Part shown: positions 34,427-47,187 of the stretch, one piece after another
Layout: each line of letters begins with the position of its first letter
How positions within the stretch are numbered: position 1 is the first letter of the stretch
Assembly: GCA_964020085.1 (NCBI GenBank)
Contig: OZ026603.1
Span: 7,332,546-7,396,545, forward strand
Direction: 5' to 3'
Origin: Micromussa lordhowensis
Taxonomy: Eukaryota; Cnidaria; Anthozoa; Scleractinia; Lobophylliidae
DNA: 64,000 nt
Program-made: the position numbers and the translations under genes
Notes under the pieces: model-generated
The model's database searches: none
What the model was told of the DNA's origin: nothing
The model's input: the letters and a program-made list of their open reading frames with translations, nothing else

Positions 34427-37400
34427 TTAGTTAAGATATGATGGCATTGGCGCCAGGGTGTTTTTTCTGCCCTTATTTTGCAGGAGTTTCCCCTGGTCCC
34501 AACTTTGCAGAATTTCAGAAAACGCGCGCTGGGGGTCCCCTTGGCAAATTTGACATAGCTCGGCTTCACGGGCACTTTAAGAGGCGCGGTTTGAAGCAAA
34601 ATCTTCTGCTAGGTTGGCACTTCAAGGAAATTTTAATTAGGACATGATGGCATTGGCGCCAGGGTGTTTTTTCTGGCCTGCTTTTTGCAGGAGTTCCCCC
34701 TGGTCCCAACTTTGTAGAATTTCAGAAAACGCGCGCTGGGGGTCCTCTTGGCAAATTAGACATAGCTCGGCTTTACGGGCACTTTAAGAGGCGCGATTTG
34801 CCGCAAAATGTTCTCCTAGGTTGGCACTTTAAGGAAATCCTAGTTAAGACATGATGGCATTGGCGCCAGGGTGTTTTTTCTGGCCTTCTTTTTGCAGTAG
34901 TTTCCTCTGGTCCCAACTTTGCAGAATTTCAGAAAACGCGCGCTGGAGGTCCCCTTGGCAAATTTGACATAGCTCGGCTTCACGGGCACTTTAAGAGGCG
35001 CGGTTTGCAGCAAAATGTTCTGCTAGGTCGGCACTTTAAGGAAATTCTAGTTAAGACATTATGGCATTGGCGCCAGGGTATTTTTTCTGGCCTTCTTTTT
35101 GCAGTAGTTTCCCCTGGTCCCAACTTTGCAGAATTTCAGAAAACGCGCGCTGGGGGTCCCCTTAGCAAATTTGACATAGCTCGGCTTCACGGGCACTTTA
35201 AGAGGCGCGGTTTGCAGCAAAATGTTCTGCTAGGTTGGCACTTGAAGGAAATTTTAATTAGGACATGATGGCATTGGCGCCAGGGTGTTTTTTTCTGGCC
35301 TTCTTTTTGCAGGAGTTCTCCCTGGTCCCAACTTTGCAGAATTTCAGAAAACGCGCGCTGGGGGTCCTCTTGGCAAATTTGACATAGCTCGGCTTCACGG
35401 GAACTTTAAGAGGCGCGGTTTGCAGCAAAATGTTCTGCTAGGTTGGCACTTTAAGGAAATGCTAGATAGGACATGATGGCATTGGCGCCAGGGTGTTTTT
35501 TCTGGCGTTCTTTTTGCAGTAGTTTCCCCTGGTCCCAACTTTGCAGAATTTCAGAAAACGCGCGCTGGCGGTCCCCTTGACAAATTTGACATAGCTCGGC
35601 TTCACGGGCACTTTAAGATGCGCGGTTTGCAGCAAAATGTTTTGCTAGGTTGGCACTTTAAGGAAATTGTAGTTAGGACATGATGGCATTGGCGCCAGGG
35701 TGTTTTTTCTGGCCTTCTTTTTGCAGTAGTTTCCCCTGGTCCCAACTTTGCAGAATTTCAGAAAACGCGTCTGGGGGTCCCCTTGGCAAATTTGACATAG
35801 CTCGGCTTCACGGGCATTTTAAGAGGCGCGGTTTGCAGCAAAATGTTCTGCTAGGCTGGCACTTGAAGGAAGTTCTAGTTAGAAGATGATGGCATATGCG
35901 CCAGGGTGTTTTTTCTGGCCTTCTTTTTGCAGCAGTTTCCCCTGGTCCCAACTTTGCAGAATTTCAGAAAACGCGCGCTGGGGGTCTCCTTGGCAAATTT
36001 GACATAGCTCGGCTTCACGGGCACTTTAAGAGGCGCGGTTTGCAGCAAAATGTTCTGCTAGGTTAGCACTTTAAGGAAATTTTGATTAGGACATGATGGC
36101 ATCGGCGCCAGGGTGTTTTTTATCTGGCCTTCTTTTTGCAGTAGTTTCCCCTGGTCCCAACTTTGCAGAATTTCAGAAAACGCGCGCTGGGGGTCCCCTT
36201 GGCAAATTTGACATAGCTCGGCTTCACGGGCACTTCAAGAGGCGCGGTTTGCAGCAAAATGTTTTGCTAGGTTGGCACATCAAGGAAATGCTAGTTAGGA
36301 CATAATGGCATTGGCGCCAGGGTGTTTTTTCTTGCCTTCTTTTTGCAGTAGTTTCCCCTGGTCCCAACTTTGCAGAATTTCAGAAAACGCGCGCTGGGGG
36401 TCCCCTTGGCAAGTTTGACATAGCTCGGCTTCACGGGCACTTTAAGAGGCGCGGTTGGCAGCAAAATGTTCTGCTAGGTTGGCACTTCAAGGAAATCTTA
36501 GTTAGGACATGATGGCATTGGCGCCAGGGTGTTTTTTCTGCCCTTATTTTGCAGGAGTTTCCCCTGGTTCCAACTTTGCAGAATTTCAGAAAACGCGCGC
36601 TGGGGGTCCCCTTGGCAAATTTGAAATAGCTCGGCTTCACGGGCACTTTAAGAGGCGCGGTTTGCAGCAAAATGTTCTGCTAGGTTGGCACTTCAAGGAA
36701 ATTTTGATTAGGATATGATGGTTTTGGCGCCAGGGTGTTTTTTCTGGCGTTCTTTTTGCAGTAGTTTTCCCTGGTCCCAACTTTGCAGAATTTCAGAAAA
36801 CGCGCGCTGCGGGTCCCCTTGGCAAATTTGACATAGCTCGGCTTCACGGGCACTTTAAGAGGCGCAGTTTGCAGCAAAGTGTTTTGCTAGATTAACACTT
36901 AAAGGAAATTCTAGTTAGGACATGATGGCACTGGCGCCAGGGTGTTTTTTCTGGCCTTCTTTTTGCAGTAGTTTCCCCTGGTCCCAACTTTGCAGAATTT
37001 CAGAAAACGTGCGCTGGGGGTCCCCTTGGCAAATTTGACATAGCTCGGCTTCACGGGCACTTTAAGAGGCGCGGTTTGCAGCAAAATGTTCTGCTAGGTT
37101 GGCACTTCAAGAAAATGCTAGTTAGGACATGATGGCATTGGCGCCAGGTTGTTTTTCTGGCCTTCTTTTTGCAGTAGTTTCCCCTGGTCCCAACTTTGCA
37201 GAATTTCAGAAAACGCGCGCTGGGGGTCCCCTTGGCAAATTTGACATAGCTCGGCTTCACGGGCACTTCAAGAGGCGCGGTTTGCAGCAAAATGTTTTGC
37301 TAGGTTGGCACATCAAGGAAATGCTAGTTAGGACATAATGGCATTGGCGCCAGGGTGTTTTTTCTGGCCTTCTTTTTGCAGTAGTTTCCCCTGGTCCCAA

Positions 37401-39778
37401 CTTTGCAGAATTTCAGAAAACGCGCGCTGGGGGTCCCCTTGGCAAGTTTGACATAGCTCGGCTTCACGGGCACTTTAAGAGGCGCGGTTGGCAGCAAAAT
37501 GTTCTGCTAGGTTGGCACTTTAAGGAAATCTTAGTTAGGACATGATGGCATTGGCGCCAGGGTGTTTTTTCTGCCCTTATTTTGCAGGAGTTTCCCCTGG
37601 TTCCAACTTTGCAGAATTTCAGAAAACGCGCGCTGGGGGTCCCCTTGGCAAATTTGAAATAGCTCGGCTTCACGGGCACTTTAAGAGGCGCGGTTTGCAG
37701 CAAAATGTTGTGCTAGGTTGGCACTTTAAGGAAATTTTGATTAGGATATGATGGTATTGGCGCCAGGGTGTTTTTTCTGGCCTTCTTTTTGCAGGAGTTC
37801 CCCCTGGTCCCAACTTTGCAGAATTTCAGAAAACGCGCGCTGGGGGTCCTCTTGGCAAATTTGACATAGCTCGGCTTCACGGGCACTTTAGGAGGCGCGG
37901 TTTGCAGCAAAATGTTCTGCTAGGTTAGCACTTCAAGGAAATCTTAGTTAGGACATGATGGCTTTGGTGCCAGGGTGTTTTTCCTGGCCTTCTTTTTGCA
38001 GTAGTTTCCCCTGGTCCCAACTTTGCAGAATTTCAGAAAACGCGCGCTGGGGGTCTCCTTGGCAAATTTGACATAGCTCGGCTTCACGGGCACTTTAAGA
38101 GGCGCGGTTTGCAGCAAAATGTTTTGCTAGGTTGGCACTTTAAGGAAATCCTAGTTAGGACATGTTGGCATCGGCGCCAGGGTGTTTTTTTTGGCGTTCT
38201 TTTTGCAGTAGTTTCCCCTGGTCCCAACTTTGCAGAATTTCAGAAAACGCGCGCTGGGGGTCCCCTTGGCCAATTTGACATAGCGCGGCTTCACGGGCAT
38301 TTTAAGAGGCGCGGTTTGCAGCAAAATGTTCTGCTAGATTGGCACTTTAAGGAAATTCTAGTTAGGACATGATGGCATTGGCGCCAGGGTGTTTTTTATC
38401 TGGCCTTCTTTTTGCAGTAGTTTCCCCTGGTCCCAACTTTGCAGAATTTCAGAAAACGCGCGCTGCGGGTCCCCTTGGCAAATTTGACATAGCTCGGCTT
38501 CACGGGCACTTTAAGAGGCGCAGTTTGCAGCAAAGTGTTTTGCTAGATTAACACTTAAAGGAAATTCTAGTTAGGACATGATGGCACTGGCGCCAGGGTG
38601 TTTTTTCTGGCCTTCTTTTTGCAGTAGTTTCCCCTGGTCCCAACTTTGCAGAATTTCAGAAAACGTGCGCTGGGGGTCCCCTTGGCAAATTTGACATAGC
38701 TCGGCTTCACGGGCACTTTAAGAGGCGCGGTTTGCAGCAAAATGTTTTGCTAGGTTGGCACTTCAAGAAAATGCTAGTTAGGACATGATGGCATTGGCGC
38801 CAGGTTGTTTTTCTGGCCTTCTTTTTGCAGTAGTTTCCCCTGGTCCCAACTTTGCAGAATTTCAGAAAACGCGCGCTGGGGGTCCCCTTGGCAAATTTGA
38901 CATAGCTCGGCTTCACGGGCACTTCAAGAGGCGCGGTTTGCAGCAAAATGTTTTGCTAGGTTGGCACATCAAGGAAATGCTAGTTAGGACATAATGGCAT
39001 TGGCGCCAGGGTGTTTTTTCTGGCCTTCTTTTTGCAGTAGTTTCCCCTGGTCCCAACTTTGCAGAATTTCAGAAAACGCGCGCTGGGGGTCCCCTTGGCA
39101 AGTTTGACATAGCTCGGCTTCACGGGCACTTTAAGAGGCGCGGTTGGCAGCAAAATGTTCTGCTAGGTTGGCACTTTAAGGAAATCTTAGTTAGGACATG
39201 ATGGCATTGGCGCCAGGGTGTTTTTTCTGCCCTTATTTTGCAGGAGTTTCCCCTGGTTCCAACTTTGCAGAATTTCAGAAAACGCGCGCTGGGGGTCCCC
39301 TTGGCAAATTTGAAATAGCTCGGCTTCACGGGCACTTTAAGAGGCGCGGTTTGCAGCAAAATGTTGTGCTAGGTTGGCACTTCAAGGAAATTTTGATTAG
39401 GATATGATGGTATTGGCGCCAGGGTGTTTTTTCTGGCCTTCTTTTTGCAGGAGTTCCCCCTGGTCCCAACTGTGCAGAATTTCAGAAAACGCGCGCTGGG
39501 GGTCCTCTTGGCAAATTTGACATAGCTCGGCTTCACGGGCACTTTAGGAGGCGCGGTTTGCAGCAAAATGTTCTGCTAGGTTAGCACTTCAAGGAAATCT
39601 TAGTTAGGACATGATGGCTTTGGTGCCAGGGTGTTTTTCCTGGCCTTCTTTTTGCAGTAGTTTCCCCTGGTCCCAACTTTGCAGAATTTCAGAAAACGCG
39701 CGCTGGGGGTCTCCTTGGCAAATTTGACATAGCTCGGCTTCACGGGCACTTTAAGAGGCGCGGTTTGCAGCAAAATGT
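34427..39778. repeat. Block J, copy 1 (about 5.35 kb)
   Basis: Recurs at 58236-64000. Displacement is 23809 up to about 36104 and 24222 after 36121; the difference of 413 bases is two monomers missing here. Left of the join I saw one difference (T at 35619, G at 59428). Right of it I saw four (37745/61967, 39176/63398, 39362/63584, 39472/63694). The monomer at 36098 is a chimera of the two monomers that flank the missing pair in the other copy, so this copy is probably the deleted one. Confidence 0.9.
36805..38460. repeat. Higher-order unit K1 (8 monomers, 1656 bp)
   Basis: The eight monomers repeat at 38461-40112 with a displacement of exactly 1656 bases (8 x 207). Marks in order: CGCTGCGGGTCC with TTAACACTTAAAGG, ACGTGCGC, GGTTGTTTTTCTGG, CACATCAAGG with GACATAATGG, GGTTGGCAGC with CTGCCCTTATTTTG, GATATGATGG with GCAGGAG, GGCTTTGGTGCC, and TTTGGCGTTC leading to the two-base insertion TTTTTTATCTGG. 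Confidence 0.9.
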
Positions 39779-40112
39779 TTTGCTGGGTTGGCACTTCAAG
39801 GAAATCCTAGTTAGGACATGATGGCATTGGCGCCAGGGTGTTTTTTCTGGCGTTCTTTTTGCAGTAGTTTCCCCTGGTCCCAACTTTGCAGAATTTCAGA
39901 AAACGCGCGCTGGGGGTCCCCTTGGCCAATTTGACATAGCTCGGCTTCACGGGCATTTTAAGAGGCGCGGTTTGCAGCAAAATGTTCTGCTAGATTGGCA
40001 CTTTAAGGAAATTCTAGTTAGGACATGATGGCATTGGCGCCAGGGTGTTTTTTATCTGGCCTTCTTTTTGCAGTAGTTTCCCCTGGTCCCAACTTTGCAG
40101 AATTTCAGAAAA
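38461..40112. repeat. Higher-order unit K2 (8 monomers)
   Basis: Second copy of K1. Over the first 1320 bases I count three differences: 37091 C/38747 T, 37726 T/39382 C, and one T/G at 39472. Two of the three fall at the satellite's hypervariable positions 165 and 182. A third, more altered partial copy continues to about 41040, and it drops three of the eight monomers. Confidence 0.88.
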
Positions 40113-41690
40113 CGCGCGCTGGTGGTCCCCTTGGCAAATTTGACATAGCTCGGCTTCACGGGCACTTTAAGAGGCGCGGTTTGCAGCAAAATGTTTTGCT
40201 AGATTGGCACTTAAAGGAAATCCTAGTTAGGACATGATGGCACTGGCGCCAGGGTTTTTTTTCTTGCCTTCTTTTTGCAGTAGTTTCCCATGGTCCCAAC
40301 TTTGCAGAATTTCAGAAAACGTGCGCTGGGGGTCCCCTTGGCAAATTTGATATAGCTCGGCTTCACGAGCACTTTAAGAGGCGCAGTTTGCAGCAAAATG
40401 TTTTGCTAGGTTGGCACTTCAAGGAAATGTTAGTTAGGAGATGATGGCATTGGCGCCAGGGTGTTTTTTCCGGCCTTCTTTTTGCAGTAGTTTGCCCTGG
40501 TCCCAACTTTGCAGAATTTCAGAAAAAGCGCGCTGGGGGTCCCCTTGGCAAATTTGACATAGCTCGGCTTCACGGGCACTTCAAGAGGCGCGGTTTGCAG
40601 CAAAATGTTTTGCTAGGTTGGCACATCAAGGAAATGCTAGTTAGGACATAATGGCATTGGCGCCAGGGTGTTTTTTCTGGCCTTCTTTTTGCAGTAGTTT
40701 CCCCTGGTCCCAACTTTGCAGAATTTCAGAAAACGCGCGCTGGGGGTCCCCTTGGCAAGTTTGAGATAGCTCGGCTTCACGGGCACTTTAAGAGGCGCGG
40801 TTTGCAGCAAAATGTTCTGCTAGGTTGGCACTTTAAGGAAATCTTAGTTTAGACATGATGGCATTGGCGCCAGGGTGTTTTTTCTGGCCTTCCTTTTGCA
40901 GTAGTTTTCCCTGGTCCCAACTTTGCAGAATTTCAGAAAACGCGCGCTGCGGGTCCCCTTGGCAAATTTGACATAGCTCGGCTTCACGGGCACTTTAAGA
41001 GGCGCAGTTTGCAGCAAAATGTTTTGCTAGATTAACACTTAAAGGAAATTTTAGTTAGGACATGATGGGACTGGCGCCAGGGTGTTTTTTCTGGCCTTCT
41101 TTTTGCAGTAGTTTCCCCTGGTCCCAACTTTGCAGAATTTCAGAAAACGTGCGCTGGGGGTCCCCTTGGCAAATTTGACATAGCTCGGCTTCACGGGCAC
41201 TTTAAGAGGCGCGGTTTGCAGCAAAATGTTCTGCTAGGTAGGCACTTTAAGGAAATCCTAGTTAGGACATGATGGCATTGGCGCCAGGGTTTTTCTTCTG
41301 GCCTTCTTGTTGCAGTAGTTTCCCCTGGTCCCAACTTTGCAGAATTTCAGAAAACGCGCGCTGGGGGTCCCCTTGGAAAATTTGACATAACTCGGCTTCA
41401 CGGGCACTTTAAGAGGCGCGGTTTGCAGCAAAATGTTCTGCTAGGTTAGCACTTCAAGGAAATCCTAGTTAGAACATGATGGCATTGGCGCCAGGGTGTT
41501 TTTTTTCTGGCCTTCTTTTTGCAGTAGTTTCCCCTGGTCCCAACTTTGCAGAATTTCAGAAAACGCGCGCTGGGGGTCCTCTTGGCAAATTTGACATAGT
41601 TTGGCTTCACGGGCACTTTAAGAGGCGCAGTTTGCAGCAAAATGTTTTGCTAGGTTGGCACTTGAAGAAAATCCTTGTTAGGGCATGATC
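39940..41690. repeat. Block L, copy 1
   Basis: Recurs at 48230-49980, displaced 8288 bases on the left and 8081 from about 40850, so copy 2 lacks one monomer. Marks: ATCTGG insertion, GAGATGATGG with TTTTTTCCGG and GAAAAAGCGCGC (about 40440-40530), TTTAGACATG, CTGCGGGTCC with TTAACACTTAAAGG, ACGTGCGC, and the T8 run at about 41500. Confidence 0.82.
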
Positions 41691-43859
41691 GCATTGGCGC
41701 CAGGGTGTTTTTTCTGGCCTTCTTTTTGCAGTAGTTTCCCCTGGTCCCAACTTTGCAGAATTTCAGAAAACGCGCGCTGGGGGTCCTCTTGGCAAATTTG
41801 ACATAGCTCGACTTCACGGGCACTTTAAGAGGCGCGGTTTGCAGCAAAATGTTCTGCTAGGTTGGCACTTTAAGGAAATGCTAGATAGGACATGATGGCA
41901 TTGGCGCCAGGGTGTTTTTTCTGGCCTTCTTTTTGCAGTAGTTTCCCCTGGTCCCAACTTTGCAGAATTTTAGAAAACGCGCGCTGGGGGTCCCCTTGGC
42001 AAATTTGACATAGCTCGGCTTCACGGGCACTTTAGGAGGCGCGCTTTGAAGCAAAATGTTCTGCTAGGTTGGCACTTCAAGGAAGTTCTAGTTAGGACAT
42101 GATGGCATTGGCGCCAGGGTGTTTTTTCTGGCCTTTTTTTTCCAGTAGTTTCCCCTGGTCCCATTTTTGCAGAATTTCAGAAAACGCGCGCTGGGGGTGC
42201 CCTTGGCAAATTTGATATAGCTCGGCTTCACGGGCACTTTAAGAGGCGCGGTTTGCAGCAAAATGTTCTGCTAGGTTGGCACTTCAAGGAAATCTTAGTT
42301 AGGACATGATGGCATTGGCGCCAGGGTGTTTTTTCTGGCCTTCTTTTTGCAGTAGTTTGTCCTGGTCCCAACTTTGCAGAATTTCAGAAAACGCGCGCTG
42401 GGGGTCCTCTTGGCAAATTTGACATAGCTCGGCTTCACGGGCACTTTAAGAGGCGCGGTTTGCAGCAAAATGTTGTGCTAGGTTGGCACTTTAAGGAAAT
42501 CCTAGTTACGACATGATGGCATTGGCGCCAGGGTGTTTTTTGTGGCCTTCTTTTTGCAGTAGTTTGTCCTGGTCCCAACTTTGCAGAATTTCAGAAAACG
42601 CGCGCTGGGGGTCCCCTTGGCAAATTTGACATAGCTCGGCTTCACGGGCACTTTAAGAGGCGCGGTTTGCAGCAAAATGTTTTGCTTGATTGGCACTTAA
42701 AGGAAATCCTTGTTAGGACATGATGGCACTGGCACCAGGGTGTTTTTTCTGGCCTTCTTTTTGCAGTAGTTTATCCTGGTCCCAACTTTGCAGAATTTCA
42801 GAAAACGCGCGCTGGGGGTCCCCTTGGCAAATTTGACATAGCTCGGCTTCACGGGCACTTTAAGAGGCGCGGTTTGCAGCAAAATGTTCTGCTAGGTAGG
42901 CACTTTAAGGAAATGTCAGTTAGGACATGATGGCATTGGCGCCAGGGTGTTTTTTCTGGCCTTCTTGTTGCAGTAGTTTCCCCTGGTCCCAACTTTGCAG
43001 AATTTCAGAAAACGCGCGCTGGGGGTCACCTTGGAAAATTTGACATAGCTTGGCTTCACGGGCACTTTAAGAGGCGCAGTTTGCAGCAAAATGTTCTGCT
43101 AGGTTGGCACTTAAAGGAAATTCTAGTTAGGACATGATGGCAATGGTGCCAGGGTGTCTTTTCTGGCCTTCTTTTTGCAGTAGTTTCCCCTGGTCCCAAC
43201 TTTGCAGAATTTCAGAAAACGCGCGCTGGGGGTTCTCTTGGCAAATTTGACATAGCTCGGCTTCACGGGCACTTTAAGAGGCGCGGTTTGCAGCAAAATG
43301 TTCTGCTAGGTTGGCACTTTAAGGAAATCTTAGTTAGGACATGATGGCATTGGCGCCAGGGTGTTTTTTCTGGCCTTCTTTTTGCAGTAGTTTGTCCTGG
43401 TCCCAACTTTGCAGAATTTCAGAAAACGCGCGCTGGGGGTCCCCTTGGCAAATTTGACATAGCTCGGCTTCACGGGCACTTTAAGAGGCGCGGTTTGCAG
43501 CAAAATGTTTTGCTAGATTGGCACTTAAAGGAAATCGTTGTTGGGACATGATGGCACTGGCGCCAGGGTGTTTTTTTTGGCCTTCTTTTTGCAGTAGTTT
43601 GCCCTGGTCCCAACTTTGCAGAATTTCAGAAAACGCGCGCTGGGGGTCCCCTTGGCAAATTTGACATAGCTCGGCTTCACGGGCACTTTAAGAGGCGCGT
43701 TTTGCAGCAAAATGTTCTGCTAGGTAGGCACTTCAAGGAAATCCCAGTTAGGACATGATGGCATTGGCGCCAGGGTTTTTTTTCTGGCCTTCTTGTTGCA
43801 GTAGTTTCCTCTGGTCCCAACTTTGCAGAATTTCAGAAAACGCGCGCTGGGGGTCCCCT
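41691..43859. repeat. Block A relatives, copy 3 (diverged)
   Basis: Contains GCGCGCTTTGAAGC (42043), CCCATTTTTGCAG (42160), GTGCCCTTGGC, TAGTTTGTCCTGG (about 42353, 42550, 43388) and AAATCCTTGTT, all marks of block A. Here GCTTTGAAGC and CCCATTTTTG lie in the same monomer, 117 bases apart, while in other copies one or two monomers stand between them. Confidence 0.75.
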
Positions 43860-45723
43860 TGGAAAATTTGACATAGCTTGGCTTCACGGGCACTTTAAGA
43901 GGCGCAGTTTGCAGCAAAATGTTCTGCTAGGTTGGCACTTTAAGGAAATCCTAAATAGGACATGATGGCATTGGTGCCAGGGTGTCTTTTCTGGCCTTCT
44001 TTTTGCAGTAGTTTCCCCTGGTCCCAACTTTGCAGAATTTCAGAAAACGCGCGCTGGGGGTCCCCTTGGAAAATTTGACATAGCTTGGCTTCACGGGCAC
44101 TTTAAGAGGCGCAGTTTGCAGCAAAATGTTCTGCTAGGTTGGCACTTCAAGGAAATCTTAGTTAGGACATGATGGCATTGGTGCCAGGGTGTCTTTTCTG
44201 GCCTTCTTTTTGCAGTAGTTTCCCCTGGTCCCAACTTTGCAGAATTTCAGAAAACGCGCGCTGGGGGTCCCCTTGGCAAATTTGACATAGCTCGGCTTCA
44301 CGGGCACTTTAAGAGGCGCGGTTTGCAGCAAAATGTTCTGCTAGGTTGGCACTTCAAGGAAATCTTAGTTAGGACATGATGGCATTGGCGCCAGGGTGTT
44401 TTTTCTGCCCTTATTTTGCAGGAGTTTCCCCTGGTTCCAACTTTGCAGAATTTCAGAAAACGCGCGCTGGGGGTCCCCTTGGAAAATTTGAAATAGCTGG
44501 GCTTCACGGGCACTTTAAGAGGCGCGGTTTGCAGCAAAATGTTCTGCTAGGTTGGCACTTCAAGGAAATTTTGATTAGGATATGATGGCATTGGCGCCAG
44601 GGTGTTTTTTCTGGCCTTCTTTTTGCAGGAGTTTCCCCTGGTCCCAACTTTGCAGAATTTCAGAAAACGCGCGCTGGGGGTCCTCTTGGCAAATTTGATA
44701 TAGCTCGGCTTCACGGGCACTTTAGGAGGCGCGGTTTGCAGCAAAATGTTCTGCTAGGTTAGCACTTTAACGAAATCTTAGTTAGGACATGATGGCATTG
44801 GCGCCAGGGTGTTTTTTCTGGCCTTCTTTTTGCAGTAGTTTCCCCTGGTCCCATCTTTGCAGAATTTCAGAAAACGCGCGCTGGGGGTCTCCTTGGCAAA
44901 TTTGACATAGCTCGGCTTCACAGGCACTTTAGGAGGCGCGGTTTGCAGCAAAATGTTCTGCTAGGTTGGCACTTCAAGGAAATCTTAGTTAGGACATGAT
45001 GGCATTGGCGCCAGGGTGTTTTTTCTGGCCTTCTTTTTGCAGAAGTTTCCCCTGGTCCCAACTTTGCAGAATTTCAGAAAACGCGCGCTGGGGGTCCCCT
45101 TGGGCAATTTGACATAGCTCGGCTTCACGGGCATTTTAAGAGGCGCGGTTTGCAGCAAAATGTTCTGCTAGATTGGCACTTCAAGGAAATTCTAGTTAGG
45201 ACATGATGGCATTGGCGCCAGGGTGTTTTTTATCTGGCCTTCTTTTTGCAGTAGTTTCCCCTGGTCCCAACTTTGCAGAATTTCAGAAAACGCGCGCTGG
45301 GGGTCCCCTTGGCAAATTTGACATAGCTCGGCTTCACGGGCACTTTAAGAGGCGCGGTTTGCAGCAAAATGTTTTGCTAGATTGGCACTTAAAGGAAATC
45401 CTAGTTAGGACATGATGGCACTGGCGCCAGGGTGTTTTTTCTGGCCTTCTTTTTGCAGTAGTTTCCCCTGGTCCCAACTTTGCAGAATTTCAGAAAACGT
45501 GCGCTGGGGGTCCCCTTGGCAAATTTGACATAGCTCGGCTTCACGAGCACTTTAAGAGGCGCAGTTTGCAGCAAAATGTTTTGCTAGGTTGGCACTTCAA
45601 GGAAATCTTAGTTAGTAGATGATGGCATTGGCGCCAGGGTGTTTTTTTTGGCCTTCTTTTTGCAGTAGTTTCCCCTGGTCCCAACTTTGCAGAATTTCAG
45701 AAAACGCGCGCTGGGGGTCCCCT
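43860..45723. repeat. Higher-order unit M1 (9 monomers, 1864 bp)
   Basis: Repeats directly as M2 at a displacement of 1864. Marks in order: GGAAAATTTGACATAGCTTGG, GGTGCCAGGGTGTCTTTTC twice, CTGCCCTTATTTTGCAGGAG with GAAATAGCTGGGC, GATATGATGG with GATATAGC, CCCATCTTTGCAG with CACAGGCAC, GCAGAAGTTTCC with TTGGGCAATTTG, TTTTTTATCTGG, ACGTGCGC, and TTAGTAGATG. Confidence 0.87.
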
Positions 45724-47187
45724 TGGAAAATTTGACATAGCTTGGCTTCACGGGCACTTTAAGAGGCGCAGTTTGCAGCAAAATGTTTTGCTAGGTTGGC
45801 ACTTTAAGGAAATCCTAGTTAGGACATGATGGCATTGGTGCCAGGGTGTCTTTTCTGGCCTTCTTTTTGCAGTAGTTTCCCCTGGTCCCAACTTTGCAGA
45901 ATTTCAGAAAACGCGCGCTGGGGGTCCCCTTGGAAAATTTGACATAGCTTGGCTTCACGGGCACTTTAAGAGGCGCAGTTTGCAGCAAAATGTTCTGCTA
46001 GGTTGGCACTTCAAGGAAATCTTAGTTAGGACATGATGGCATTGGTGCCAGGGTGTCTTTTCTGGCCTTCTTTTTGCAGTAGTTTCCCCTGGTCCCAACT
46101 TTGCAGAATTTCAGAAAACGCGCGCTGGGGGTCCCCTTGGCAAATTTGACATAGCTCGGCTTCACGGGCACTTTAAGAGGCGCGGTTTGCAGCAAAATGT
46201 TCTGCTAGGTTGGCACTTCAAGGAAATTTTAGTTAGGACATGATGGCATTGGCGCCAGGGTGTTTTTTCTGCCCTTATTTTGCAGGAGTTTCCCCTGGTT
46301 CCAACTTTGCAGAATTTCAGAAAACGCGCGCTGGGGGTCCCCTTGGCAAATTTGAAATAGCTGGGCTTCACGGGCACTTTAAGAGGCGCGGTTTGCAGCA
46401 AAATGTTCTGCTAGGTTGGCACTTTAAGGAAATTTTGATTAGGATATGATGGCATTGGCGCCAGGGTGTTTTTTCTGGCCTTCTTTTTGCAGGAGTTTCC
46501 CCTGGTCCCAACTTTGCAGAATTTCAGAAAACGCGCGCTGTGGGTCCTCTTGGCAAATTTGATATAGCTCGGCTTCACGGGCACTTTAGGAGGCGCGGTT
46601 TGCAGCAAAATGTTTTGCTAGGTTAGCACTTTAAGGAAATCTTAGTGAGGACATGATGGCATTGGTGCCAGGGTGTTTTTTCTGGCCTTCTTTTTGCAGT
46701 AGTTTCCCCTGGTCCCATCTTTGCAGAATTTCAGAAAACGCGCGCTGGGGGTCTCCTTGGCAAATTTGACATAGCTCGGCTTCACAGGCACTTTAAGAGG
46801 CGCGGTTTGCAGCAAAATGTTCTGCTAGGTTGGCACTTCAAGGAAATCTTAGTTAGGACATGATGGCATTGGCGCCAGGGTGTTTTTTCTGGCCTTCTTT
46901 TTGCAGAAGTTTCCCCTGGTCCCAACTTTGCAGAATTTCAGAAAACGCGCGCTGGGGGTCCCCTTGGGCAATTTGACATAGCTCGGCTTCACGGGCATTT
47001 TAAGAGGCGCGGTTTGCAGCAAAATGTTCTGCTAGATTGGCACTTCAAGGAAATTCTAGTTAGGACATGATGGCATTGGCGCCAGGGTGTTTTTTATCTG
47101 GCCTTCTTTTTGCAGTAGTTTCCCCTGGTCCCAACTTTGCAGAATTTCAGAAAACGCGCGCTGGGGGTCCCCTTGGCAAATTTGACA
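45724..47187. repeat. Higher-order unit M2 (partial, ends in a chimera)
   Basis: Follows M1 mark for mark until the TTTTTTATCTGG monomer. There it switches in mid-monomer to the CTGGGCTTC type; the join lies at 47187-47192. Differences from M1 include position 182 at 44568/46432, position 165 at 44748/46612, and position 191 at about 44356/46220. Confidence 0.85.
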
